In this document: positions 10,946 to 24,698 of the stretch, piece after piece
Layout of the letters: each line of letters starts with the position of its first letter
Position numbering within the stretch: the stretch's first letter is position 1
Origin: Mangifera indica
Taxonomy: Eukaryota > Streptophyta > Magnoliopsida > Sapindales > Anacardiaceae
DNA: 64,000 nt
Direction: 5' to 3'
Assembly: GCF_011075055.1 (NCBI RefSeq)
Contig: NW_025401142.1
Span: 62,001-126,000, forward strand
Notes under the pieces: model-generated
The model's database searches: none
What the model saw: only the letters and a program-made list of their open reading frames with translations
What the model was told of the DNA's origin: nothing
Position numbers and translations under genes: made by a program

Positions 10946-11587
10946 TGACTTTAAAATGTGTGTGCTTCTAATAATTGAAAATTGTGGTGAATAGTTGGGT
11001 TTGCCCTATCTTATTCCTGGGATGTTTGTGGTGTGTGTAACTTCCTTTCTTCAAGAATGCTGTGAGTGGGTTCGCGTAAACTAATATTAAAGATGCTTGC
11101 TTAAGGTTTTGCTTCTAAAGAGAATCTAACCCAACCTCCCATCCAACAAAGCTGAAGGAAAAACTGAAAAACTAACCAAATCAGAGTCACAACTCTATTT
11201 GTCCAAATACAAGAACAATCTAAGACTAAAAGGAATCAACCCTGTCTTCTTTCATTTTCTGAATTTTGAATATGAAGCATATGAAATGATGTTCATGAAA
11301 TTCATGCTGTCATGTAACTCTTGCATTAAAATAATATTTACAAGATGTTCCTGGATTAAGTGAATTCATTTAACTTCATTTGAGAAACAGAAATATTGGA
11401 TAGAAAGAAAAAATGAGGCAAAGTTATCAACCTAGGCTAAGAAATTTCTCCAATTCTGCTCAGACTGTCTAGGAATTTCAATTCGGACACAATGCACTCA
11501 AGTCGAGAGGAAGATTAAGAATCTTTACAAAATTCTTACGAAAAATAGTAAAAACAAAAATAGATAGAGATCAAACAGAGAAATAAT
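10946..11587. other. Spacer downstream of kinase pseudogene 2
   Basis: No gene or recognisable repeat seen. Composition is that of ordinary AT-rich intergenic DNA. Confidence 0.4.
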
Positions 11588-12361
11588 ACAGATTTACACA
11601 GTTGGGATCTGGTTTTCCTTAGGGGAGTTAGTAAATTCTAGTGCTTCACAGAAAGGGAAATGTTCTTAGACCAACTTTTGAGTGGCTTTCAACGATAAAC
11701 TCTAGTTTGAATGGCTGCTATTATTTCAGATAGCTGCAGACCAGGCTTCGGCAATAATGACCGAAGGAAAATTAGATTCTTAATCCAGAATTTTATTAAT
11801 TTTAAAAATTTTACAGGAAGCTTGAACCAGATTCTCTTAAAAATTATATATATATATGAGAAGAGATTACTCCAACAGGATGAACGTGAGATTAACTTCA
11901 ATGATAGAACAAAAATGCTTATTCATGACTTCACCTAAGTTTCATCCATGATAGTTTTAAAATAAGTAAAAAAGTTGTGGTTCAAATGTGAAACTATTAG
12001 CAGATTACTTGATAAGAAACTACAAGCCAACCATAAATAAATTCAACAGAAAATTTCAACTAAAAATAAATTGAAGAGAAAAACAATAGATGGGAATCCA
12101 TGATAATAACAATCTAATTACAGAATAATACATTGTAAAATTAAACTCTAGTAACTCTTGAAGTAACAACTCTAACTAATACAGATAACCTTTTGCAGGT
12201 AAAATATGATAACCAATACCTGTTCTGAAGCATCGTAATCATCGTCACACCAATATTTTTGAGTCAACTGCTGAATGAATCATCCCAATTATCCAGCTTT
12301 TGTTGGAATGATAAAAGGAATTGAAGCAAACAGATGCACATCTATCATTTCACCTCTTAAA

Positions 12362-13204
12362 TTAGGACTTTGACGCTTTGTCCAAAGCGTTAAAAACATT
12401 TTCTGGAGTAACCTCCTCCACAATCACAATTTTGTCCCTTGATTTCGATCCAGAACCTATAAGCACTTGCCTTCTTTTCACCCCTAAAACCTGAAACAAG
12501 GGAGCGTGAAATTATAAATTCCCTTTAAATTAAACATGACTTCCCATCATGCAAAAAACATAACATAAATAAGAAATGAAAAATTGAATGGAAGGCATCA
12601 AAAGGGTAAAAACCTACAACAAAATTACCAAGTAAAAACTTTTACTCCACAATTATAAAAATTAATTTAGACCATGTCAAGGTGCATCCAGTAGAACTTA
12701 AATCTTCTATGACCTACAGATTTTACATCAAATGTTCTTAAGAATGTGCTTAGTTTACGTTAATTCTCTTGCCCGTTTGTCCCTTTTTTTTTTTTGGGTA
12801 ACTTGTCCAGTCATGCTTTCAGGATATGTAAAGTGAAATTTTTGGATTGGGCCAACAAGAAGGAAAGATAAACAGTATCCAAACTCTTTCTTAACATCCC
12901 CCTTTCGTTTTCAAAATTCTCTTCTCAAAAAAGAAAAAGAAAAAAAAATCGAAAGCCCAACTAAAACTCACCGAGCTGATGTACTCGAGAAGCGCTGCGT
13001 TCGCTTCGCCGGCGCGTCAATTTGCACTCCCACAGCCTCATCACTCACATCTACGAATCACAAAATAACGTCAACACGAAGGAAAATAAAAAAAACAAAG
13101 AAATAATCATATATTTATACGAACCTGTAATAGATGACATTTTGGAGCCGGGCTTGGCGTGGAAGGTTATGGCCACAGAGGTGGAAGAAACGACGCGAAT
13201 ACAT
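12362..13204 (-). pseudogene. DUF167 (YggU/UPF0235-like) gene, frameshifted
   Basis: Small conserved protein family of unknown cellular role; the structure is a DUF167 fold. Three exons are readable on the minus strand. Exon 1 (13204-13125) includes VAITFHAKPGSKMSSIT and a GT donor. Exon 2 (13050-12972) includes DVSDEAVGVQIDAPAK and later LLEYISS in a different frame. Exon 3 (12490-12362) encodes [20 protein letters not shown] and on to a stop at 12362-12364. All splice sites are canonical GT-AG. Exon 2 is 79 nt where the phases of its neighbours require a length two more than a multiple of three. The family's DGEAN motif is missing at the shift, so about 10 nt have been lost between two GGCGAAG repeats. 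No in-frame ATG is evident for exon 1. Probably dead, unless the shift is an assembly error. Confidence 0.75.
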
Positions 13205-13870
13205 GATGGGAGATTGTAGTTTTGAGTTATGTTAGTTGAGGCTTGCGAGAACTGAGTTGACTAGTCCCATGTCGCCTTGGCTTTGGCTTTTTTCAGTGAC
13301 GCCATCTCTGTGTCTTGACTTGGACATCGATAAGGGTGTGTACGGTCTGCTTTAATGTAATTTTGAAAGATTTTTTAAGTTAAATTGAGAAGATAATTTA
13401 AAAGCTTTTCAAATTAAATCTAATCAACTAACAAAATATAGTGTATTCTAATTTAGATTATGGTTTGATCCATAGTTAACAATATCTTATAAAATATGAT
13501 ATTTATCGTATCTTATGATATAATATAATATAGATAGAAAATTATATACATCATAAATTGTATCAAATTAATATGATACAGTAAATATATTATATGTCTT
13601 ACGTTATAATATATATTACTTGTATAAAATGATACATTTTTTTAGAGAACATGATAATCTGTCAAGGGTATATATAAACATTTTTAAAATGCTAAAAGTA
13701 TTTGCAATATTTTTTAAAATAATGATATTTTAATTATAATATTTCATTAGTAATTTATTATTTTAATTTTTAAAAAGTATATCATATAATGTAATACACG
13801 ATATAGTAAATTAGGGTGTTGATATATGATATAATACACAATTTGACTATTATAATTGGAATATTTTAAA

Positions 13871-13872
<2 letters not shown>

Positions 13873-13934
<62 letters not shown>
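13873..13934. repeat. (TA)n microsatellite
   Basis: About 62 bases of uninterrupted TA dinucleotides in spacer DNA of copy A; absent from copy B. Confidence 0.95.
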
Positions 13935-13937
<3 letters not shown>

Positions 13938-14853
13938 TAACTGAGTTATAAGTTTTTAAAATATAATATACACATATAAAATATATATACACAATATATA
14001 TTTATATAAAATAATAAAATAAATATAAAAAGCAAATTACACACTTAATTGTTTATTGAAATATTTTGTCATATATATATATATATTATAAAAATACAAT
14101 TTTCGGTTTGATTCAATTTAAAAATCGTTCGAACTATAATTTAAATTGAAAAAAATAGTTTAAAAAATTTCAACACAAATCAAACTATTTTATAAATCAA
14201 ATTATAATTTTTAAGTTATTTAATTTAGTTTTACAATTTATTGAATTATGTATACCCCTAAGTAGCGGAGAAATGTTTAAAGCGATGAGTGTACAATGTT
14301 GAGGCAGTCAACAGTTTAAGAGCACTTTAGACAAACAAAAGAAAATATATAAATAATAAAATAATTTGGTATTCATTATGCCCACATTATGGTTCAAGGT
14401 TAACATGGGCCAATTTAAGTGATACTGAACTCCTTCATGGGCATATCACAAGTATTAAAAAAATATTACAACACTTAAAAAGGTAACAATAAATTTTATT
14501 CACAATATATTGATGTATAAATGCATTTTTTGATAGTAAAATTATTTTATATTAAATATGTGTCATATAATAAATTTAATTATACAAGATGAAATAAAAT
14601 GAAATGGGAACAAAGAAAAACTAAAATTAATGTTAAAACTTGTTAGACCGCCACATATTTAATGTTAAAATCATGTGATATACTAAGACTTTTAATATCT
14701 ACTATAACATAATAATCAATTTTTAGTATGAGTGGATATGTATTAGATAATACAAGATCAAGTTTACATTCTAGTGTTTTTTAAAATATTATATGCATGA
14801 AAGATTGGGTGATTGCAGATTTCGAATTGTAAAATCATGTTGTTAAAATTATC

Positions 14854-17279
<2,426 letters not shown>

Positions 17280-17779
17280 TTTATAATATTAGAGCATGAT
17301 TTTGGGGAATCCCAAAAATGATTTTATGCATGCATAATCATTTGAAACCTTTCATGCAACGTCAACCACTCCCATTTGCCAACCGTTATAAGTAGAATTA
17401 TGACGTGTCTTTAAATAACATTATGTAAAATTGAGGCTATGTGATTGATTTCAAGAGAGAAGATCAAAGAGATTCATAGGTAATGATAAGAATGATGAGA
17501 TTCTAATTCCAGAAGAGAGCCAAAAGGTGGCTCAAAGACCCATTCCAAGTATAGCTATAGCACCGCACATAAATGATAAGTAAATCTGAAGGATTGTACA
17601 TGTGGTTATTCGAACTAAACCCTAAGAGTGTGAGTTACCTTATGCTAGCACCACCATTAACTAAGTAATAACTCCCTACATATGACACACCACCTAGACT
17701 AGAGTCAGTGGGTGAGGGCTTATAGAGACAGGGGGTAATAAGAGAATATAGGGGCTAGATTTACCCTATTTACAATCTA

Positions 17780-18640
17780 ATAGGTAAAGACCAAACCCTA
17801 GAGTTTCATGGAACAGACAGGGATGTTGTGTCAACAAAGGATTGGCTAAAGGTCATGAAAGATGCAATGGAGCTATTTGAGATGACGGATAAGGAAAAGA
17901 TTCGATATGCCAATTCTTTGATAAGAGGCGATGTCAAGGTGTAATAGAGAGCTTTTAAGGATGCTCAATAAACTGATGTTATGACATGGGCTAATTTCAT
18001 ATAGGCTTTCAAAAAAGAGTTTTTATGAGCTGATGTGCAATATGTCAAGGCACAAGAGTACCTCAAATTGAGACAAGAAGATATGGCAGTCAAGAAGTTC
18101 TCTACTAAGTTGAACTCCTAGTCAGACATGCCCTGAGTATTGCTAATACCAATAAAGGGAAGACAATGATCTTAATCAATGGGCTTAGAGCTGACATCTC
18201 CAAGGACATGTTGATAGGAGATAACCCTTCCAGATCCTACACTGAGGCAGTAGGTAAAGATTAGTGATCAAAGGCCATGAGATTAAAAATGGCTAGAGAA
18301 AAAGGAGAAAGATACAGATTTATTCCAGCAACTCAGAGTCATGACCCTACAACCCTAAAAATAGTTATGTGGAAAACAGTTGTGATAGTCATGACACTAG
18401 GGCCAATAAAGACAATCGAGGTAAGAGGAGTTTATAATCCCGAGGTTCCAAGAAAGGTTAAAAGAGAAAAAGGTCAAGGCATGAAGAGCAACCTAGGCGA
18501 GAAGAGCTATTGAGGAGAAAATAGACCCTTACATGTTGGAGATATGGTCATAGACATACTAGTGATTGTATAATTTCTCAAAGGATTTGTTTCAGATGTA
18601 AACAACTAGGACAATTTGCCCAAGAGTCTTTGTAGCAACC
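17780..18640 (+). pseudogene. Chromovirus gag with CCHC zinc knuckles
   Basis: Capsid homology starts near 17790 (LEFHGTDRDVV, then AMELFEMTDKEKIRYA) and includes the typical KFSTKLNS segment near 18095. A zinc knuckle reading CWRYGHRHTSDC lies at 18534-18569, followed by a second partial one (CFRCKQLGQFA). Several in-frame stops (for example at about 17943) show it is not translated as one protein. Retroelement structural protein remnant. Confidence 0.85.
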
Positions 18641-18689
18641 TAGATTCAGGTTGAGCCCAATTGGTCAGTTAATTTTTCATTCTTGTCTT

Positions 18690-19560
18690 TTATATACATT
18701 GATAGATTTTGGTGTTACTCATAGCTTTATTGCTCGAGGGATTATGGAAATGCAAAGGTTAAAATCTGCCACAATATCTAACATTAGTGTAAAGATGCTA
18801 GATAGAGATAAAATTCAAAGTAACTAGATGATGTTGGGTAAGACCATGTTCCTACGAGGTCGAGAGATGATGGTGGACTTGACAATGGTTGACATGTTAG
18901 ACTTTGATATAATATTGGGTATGGATTTCTTAAGCCACTATAGAGTTAAGATAAACTGTAAGAAGAAGAAAGTTTGATTCCAATTGAAAAACAGTGAATA
19001 GTTCTTATTCAGTGAAGGTTGAATGTTGATCATGATGATCAGCAACTTGAAAGCCAAAAAAATGTTAATGAAAATGTGTTCTAGGTACCTATCTCATATG
19101 GTAAGCAAGTTAGTGGAGACTACCCAGTGGTGTGTGAATTTTTTGATATATTCCCAAATGAATTATGTAGATAGGCTCTAGGGACAACACCTATTTCTAG
19201 GGCCCTATATAGAATGGCACCAACGAAGCTCCAAGAGTTGAAGAAATAGTTATAAGAATTACTTGACAGTAAATTTATATGACCAAGTCATTTACCATGG
19301 GATGCATTGATCCTTTTTGTGAAAAAGAAGGATGAGTCGATACGTATCTGTATTGATTATCGAGAGTTGAACAAAGTTATCATCAAAAACAAGTATCCAC
19401 TGTCATGGATTAATAATTTATTTGATCAACTAAAGGGTGCTTCGATATTTTTAAAGATTAATTTGAGGTCAGGGTAGCCAAAAAAGATGTTCCAAAGACA
19501 GTCTTCTGAATATGATATAGGCACTATGAATTTGTGGTGATAGCCTTTGGTCTGACAAAT
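18690..19560 (+). pseudogene. Chromovirus protease and partial reverse transcriptase
   Basis: Protease remnants include DFGVTHSFIA (the DSGATHSFI active-site region with Ser replaced by Phe) near 18708 and the DIILGMDFLSHY flap region near 18908. The reverse transcriptase starts near 19190 and includes [19 protein letters not shown] and KINLRSG. It ends near 19560, before the YVDD catalytic motif, which is deleted together with RNase H. Confidence 0.85.
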
Positions 19561-19579
19561 ACACCATTGTATAAAGTAC

Positions 19580-20437
19580 CTAAGACCACTATATTAGATA
19601 TAGATGCAAGATTTGTCTCAGCTTTTTGACAGAGTTTGCAAAGATCAATAGGTACTAGATTGGCGTTTAACATTGCTTATCACCCTCAGACTAACGGGCA
19701 AACTAAGAAAGTGAATCAAATGATAGAGGATATGTTGAAAGCTTGCTACTTAGACTAGAAAGTGAGTTAAGTTGAAGTGTTGCCACTAATGGAATTCACT
19801 TATAATAATAGTTATTAGACAACCATCAAGATGTCTTCTTATAAGGTATTTTATGGGAGAAAGTGTTTATCACTATTGTATTGGGAGGAGACTGGTGAAA
19901 ATGATGCATTAATAAAATCCTTGGGGCCAGAATGATTGAAAAGACAATTGAAAATGTAAGGTTGATTTAAGAAAGGATGAAACAGGTCCAAGATTGTTAG
20001 AAAAGCTATATAGACCAAAAGAGGCCATATTTGGAGTTTGTTGTGGATGACAAGGTCTTTATGAAAATTGTCTCCTATTATCATGTGATGAGATTTAGGT
20101 AAAAAAGTAAACTAGCACCAAGGTTTGTGGGACCTTATGAGATCTTAGAGTGTTATATTGTTAGCGAGTATGGATATGATACATAATGTATTTCATGTGC
20201 CATTGTTGTGTAAGTATCTTCGTGACCTAACTCGTGTTAAGAGTTGAGGATGTAGAGCTTAGAGATGATTTGGTCTAGAAAGAAAGGTCGGTTTAGGTTT
20301 TTGACAGACAAGTGAAATAACTCAGGAACAAACATACTCTTTTGGTTAAAGTCCTTTGGCAAAATCATCGAGTAGAAGAGGCCACTTGGGAGGTGGAGCA
20401 AGATATGAGACAAAGGTTCCCACAACTGTTTGAGTGA
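19580..20437 (+). pseudogene. Chromovirus integrase C-part and chromodomain
   Basis: After the internal deletion the sequence resumes in the integrase core (DARFVSAF, then AYHPQTNGQTKKVNQ), where the second Asp and the region before the catalytic Glu are readable with stops. The end (about 20270-20437) encodes a chromodomain-like tail with KVLWQNHRVEEATWEVE and ends at TGA 20435-20437. Chromodomains in this lineage direct insertion into heterochromatin; here it supports the chromovirus assignment. Confidence 0.88.
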
Positions 20438-20472
20438 ATTTTAAGGACAAAATTCATTTAACGAGGGAGAAA

Positions 20473-22737
20473 TGTAATATCCGTAGGTATGCTTAAGGTT
20501 GTTTTGGTCTTTTAGTATTTTTCCTGTTTGAGTTTGTGCTTAAGAGGCTTTTATGTGATTTGTGGCATGCACAGTCATGTATGAGAAACTACATGCTTGT
20601 GTATGATATGGCGAAGATGACAAAATGGTCTTTTCACATATAGTATGTTTTGGTCATAAGTGGAATACATAGTCGTGTCTAGTTAACAAATTTTGAATCT
20701 GGGATAAGGTTATGTTTCGCATAAATCTCGAGATGTGGTTTAATGTTTTGATAATTGGCGTACATGCTAGTGTGTTTAGCATACATGCTCGTGTACATTT
20801 ATTTAATTTGAAAATAAAAACGGCCACAAAAGAGGCATCACTCATTCTTTTTCTTAAAAACCTTTAAGCCAAACAGGAGAGAAGACAAGATTAAAGGGTA
20901 CCAACATCACTTTTTCTCTAAAAGAAAAGTTTTTGGGAGTCGTTCAAGTTACAGGAAGACTAGTGCCATCACTTTATTAAGGTAAATAACATGATTCCTT
21001 GTGATGGTATGTATTAGGTGTTACCGATGATTTTGAATTGAATGAAAACATGATACTTGATGACTTAGGTTAGTTTTAAATATATATATATATATATATA
21101 TACACATACTAGAAGTAGAGGTTGATTGAGTTTTTACATGAATGTGGTTCTATTTATAGTTAGAATTGTTTGAGTTAGGTTTAGTAATGATTTCCTTTAT
21201 GTATAGTTATTTAATTTAATATTAATGGATTGTTTGGATTGGTAGAATGATGGAAAACTTATTGAAATTGGTATGTGGAAGAATAAGCTTTTGATGTGTA
21301 ATGTAGAATGGAATATGCATATTAGTTGTGTGTTGTGCCATGTTGATATTGTTTAAATCATTGAACTATGTGTGTAGTGTAGAACATGGTGGTATGGTAA
21401 GGTATTGGTTATGAAGTATATACTTTTAGAAGGGTTTTGGTTATGTTCAGATGTGTGAAAAATGTAGGAGACTTCAGATCTAAATTTTGGAATTTCAGCG
21501 ACACACACTCGTGTGCATTTAGGAATATCTACTCATGTAAGATTGGGTGTACAAGGGTGTAGAATTGGGCATGAGCACACGATCATGTGCCCTGCACCAA
21601 GGATACATTCCTGTGTGTTTTTTTGGCAGGTCATGTTTATGAAGTAATACATGTCATGTATAAAGGATACACACCATTGTACTTTTGGGAAAACCTAAAA
21701 GTGTAATCTTTGGAAATGGATTTAGAATGTATGAGGCGTTGTCATGAATATACAAATTAGAAAAATGACAAATTTACCAATAAGAGGGGTATTAAGGGAG
21801 GAAGGCTAATGTCAGGACTCTAATGAGAGTTATTGGTAATGAGAATTAATAAAGGCGTGCTTGACTAAGTGAATGATGACATGTACCTACCAGGATCCTG
21901 TTCAGATCAAAAAGTTTGATATGATGTGCAATAATGTTACAAGCCACCAAACTATATGTAAAGTGATAATGAAAACATCGGGGTTAATAAATCGATATGA
22001 TTTCTCACTAACGATGGATGTGGTAGCATTTGAGATGTGTGTGCGAACCCACTGTATGAGTAATATTTTCTCAATAGCCCAGTTCGGTCAGTATGTGTAT
22101 GATTTACATATAAGGATGACATTCAGGATGTTATAAGCTTTCACTTAATGTTTGGGACATCGATGAACATCATAGGGGTTTGTCATTCGGGATGACACCT
22201 TGTTATTAGAACATAGGCATCTAAGATGTTGGAGAATACATATGTGAACTTCCTTAGGAAGGAAGTAATATTACTTCATGCATTACTTTTGCTATTTATT
22301 GAATGCAAACCCACTCATGTATTTTCTGTGCGATTTGAAAAATTGGGTTCCAGGATAGTAGGGTGGCGATAAGGAGACTAGTGGTACGACTCATTTTGGT
22401 GCATGAGGGTAGGGACTTGGATGTTCTTTATTGTTATTCATAAACCATTCATTACACTTTTATGAATTCCTTATATGTATAACTACAAGTGGATTTGACT
22501 TTTATTGGTTTGGATTGACTTGTATGAACTCTGACTTATATTTAGATGCTTTCATTCGTATTATCCAGATAATAGTTGAATTATGGTATTTCATTTTAGT
22601 ATACTTTTAGGATAGTGTGTTAGATTAGAATGTTTTGTATTTAATGATTGTGATTACATATTATAAAAGTCTATTAGGTCACGTCTCTTGAGGTGCATAT
22701 TCCATATAGAGATAATTGTCTTGAAAAGGGTGTTACA
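20473..22737 (+). repeat. 3' LTR of the chromovirus
   Basis: Begins TGTAATATC and ends GGTGTTACA; homologous to 14854-17279. A short (TA)n run at about 21081-21101 occupies the place of the long microsatellite of the other LTR. Confidence 0.93.
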
Positions 22738-23450
22738 TTATACGTGAAAATTTTAAAATTTCAAGAATTTAGACTTAGAAGAAAGTGACAATGTACAATA
22801 CTTGTAAATTGTAATACATGTGATTTTATTTTTCTATGTATGATTTTGTATATTTTATTGGTTTAATTTTATTTATCATATAACTATGATTTTTTTTTTC
22901 CATAAAAGAGAGTGTTGTTAATAAATTTTTATAGGTACTGTCCTAATTTAATTTAAAAAAGTTATAAATTTTAATAATTTTACCAAAAAATTAAAAAAAA
23001 TTAAAAAAATAAAAAGTTTAATTATTGATGGGCTGGCCCATAAAACATGCAGGCTAGTGTAGAGAAGCACGTTGCTCATGCAATGGGTCTTGTACCAAGT
23101 GACCTGGGAACTTACAATGCAACAAAAAGTCTAATGCACAAACTTTGCATTTGAATAATATTTAAAATTGACTAATGCTTTCAAAGTTTTTGTTAAGATG
23201 CATGTATTATCATCTTATTTGATTTAAAATAGTTGATCTATTGTTTCTACATATGTTGACATAAATATTCTTGTCAAAGTAGTTTTTGAGTTTCAAGTTT
23301 TTCAAATTTAATTATGTTTTTCGTTGTGTTTACTAATATAGTAAACATGTTGTATTTGTGATATTTGAAATAATAGATTAATTTTAATTTTGTTTAATTG
23401 TGATACTTACTTTAATGGAACCGAGTTTGATTTGGGTTTGGGCTCTTATG
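22738..23450. repeat. Segmental duplication copy A, right part
   Basis: Continues copy A after the chromovirus. 22740-23050 matches 31380-31650 (shared ATATAACTATGATTTTTTTTT and the block around ACAAAACATG/ATAAAACATG, AGGCTAG). 23145-23430 matches 40855-41125 (shared TTTGAATAATATTTAAAATTGAC and ATTGTTTCTACATATG). Confidence 0.8.
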
Positions 23451-23510
23451 AGTATTGAAAAATAGGAAAATAAAAGAATTCCTACTTGTGGGTATCCCCA
23501 TTGCCATCCT

Positions 23511-23640
23511 TATGCTCAATAACCTACTAGGATTGATTTCAATGATACTTTTGCTCTAATTGCTCAATATGACACCATTAGACTTTTATTTTATATGACC
23601 TCTAGTTTAATAGTTTTATCTATTTTTAAGATGTTGTCTA
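23511..23640 (+). pseudogene. Short Ty1/copia reverse transcriptase fragment
   Basis: About 40 codons read YAQ, a stop, then IDFNDTFALIAQYDTIRLL, matching the copia reverse-transcriptase segment usually written as DYxETFAPVARxDTIR. No further pol sequence surrounds it. An isolated scrap at the edge of duplication copy A. Confidence 0.75.
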
Positions 23641-24282
23641 CTTTAAATATATAATAAATTACAGTTTTTTATGTGTTTTACAAATTTAAATATATTTTAA
23701 CAGTTTAAAAAACTCACAAATTATTTAATCAGTCTTATCTTAATATTCTAAATGATATAAAATGAACATATAAATACAAATATCTTTACTGTACTTTATT
23801 GATGTGAGACTTTGCTTAGAGGCATTTGAAGTTATATTTTCACCGAAACTTTACCAAGAACAAGATTTGAGTTCATGAGATTTCAGTTTGGATTTATGAA
23901 TAAAAGTATCAAAAAGAGGAGTGTTGAATTATGTTCCTTTTAACTAATAAGGATAAAATTAATATGTTTAGGAAATTGTATTGTTTTAACATTTTGATAA
24001 GAATAACTACTAAGAATTGGTATGTTCGTACTGAGGCCAAAAAACTTATTTTCACTTAAAGTTTAACTCACTTTCAAACATGTATACGTAGAGTTTATAA
24101 AATTTGAACATTTACCTATAAATCTTTAAACTTAACTAAAATCATTACTTAAAAAAAATAAAGCGACTATTTTACCGTGAAAATCTAAAATTCTAAAAAT
24201 TTAAATATTTTATTCCTCAGGTTTGGCTGGTAAAGTTTGAGCGTTCAGTTCGAGTTCCGATGTTCATTGAAAAGAGACGGTA

Positions 24283-24504
24283 ATATTGTTTGTCACTGCA
24301 TTTTTTCCACGGATAATCGAAGATTCCAAGAAGACTTGACTTTATTATCACAATTGTGAGGTTGCGGTGTTTTCCCATTTCGCAAGCCATAAGTCAGTCA
24401 ACACACCACAACCTCGCTATTGTGAAGCTGATTGTGAAAACAAAGTTAAAGTCTTCATTGATTTTTGAGTTGTCCATGGAAAAAATTACAGTGACAGACA
24501 ATAT
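24283..24504. repeat. Long imperfect inverted repeat upstream of the intact kinase
   Basis: Left arm 24283-24375 and right arm about 24405-24504 are reverse complements with mismatches and one gap of roughly 14 bases. The outer 40 bases match best (ATATTGTTTGTCACTG against CAGTGACAGACAATAT). A loop of about 30 bases separates them. The structure ends 195 bases before the start codon at 24699. It could be a MITE or foldback insertion, or a transcribed hairpin in the promoter or leader. Confidence 0.75.
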
Positions 24505-24698
24505 AGACTAATATCCAAGTTGGCGTTTGGGTGGAAGATGACATTGAATCCATCCAGTTTCCTTAAGTCCTCGGAAATTTGAATATTCTCTTGGTTTTCA
24601 GTGTCTTTTGCACGCTTAAATCAGTGCACCTCTTTTTGTTTGGAAGATCTTAAAGCAAACATTTGTAAAGAAGGAGACTTATTTCAAGGCTCTTTCTG

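Larger units (their letters stand above)
11588..14853. repeat. Segmental duplication copy A, left part
   Basis: Matches 29310-31400 in the same orientation with many substitutions and indels. Shared landmarks: GGGAGTTAGTAAATT (11625 and 29346), TCCAGAATTTTATTAA (11784 and 29527), CATCAAATGTTCTTA (12728 and 29772), CGCCTTGGCTTTG (13272 and 29979), and the sequence at 14450-14600 matching 30465-30590. Copy A holds the DUF167 gene and a (TA)n run, which copy B lacks. The copy continues at 22738 after a retrotransposon insertion. Confidence 0.8.

Noticed and set aside
13022..13219. Plus-strand open frame of 65 codons
   Set aside because: Opposite strand of the DUF167 exons, whose splice sites and motifs are clear on the minus strand.
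13747..13992. Minus-strand open frame of 81 codons with Tyr-Ile repeats
   Set aside because: Produced by the (TA)n run at 13873-13934.
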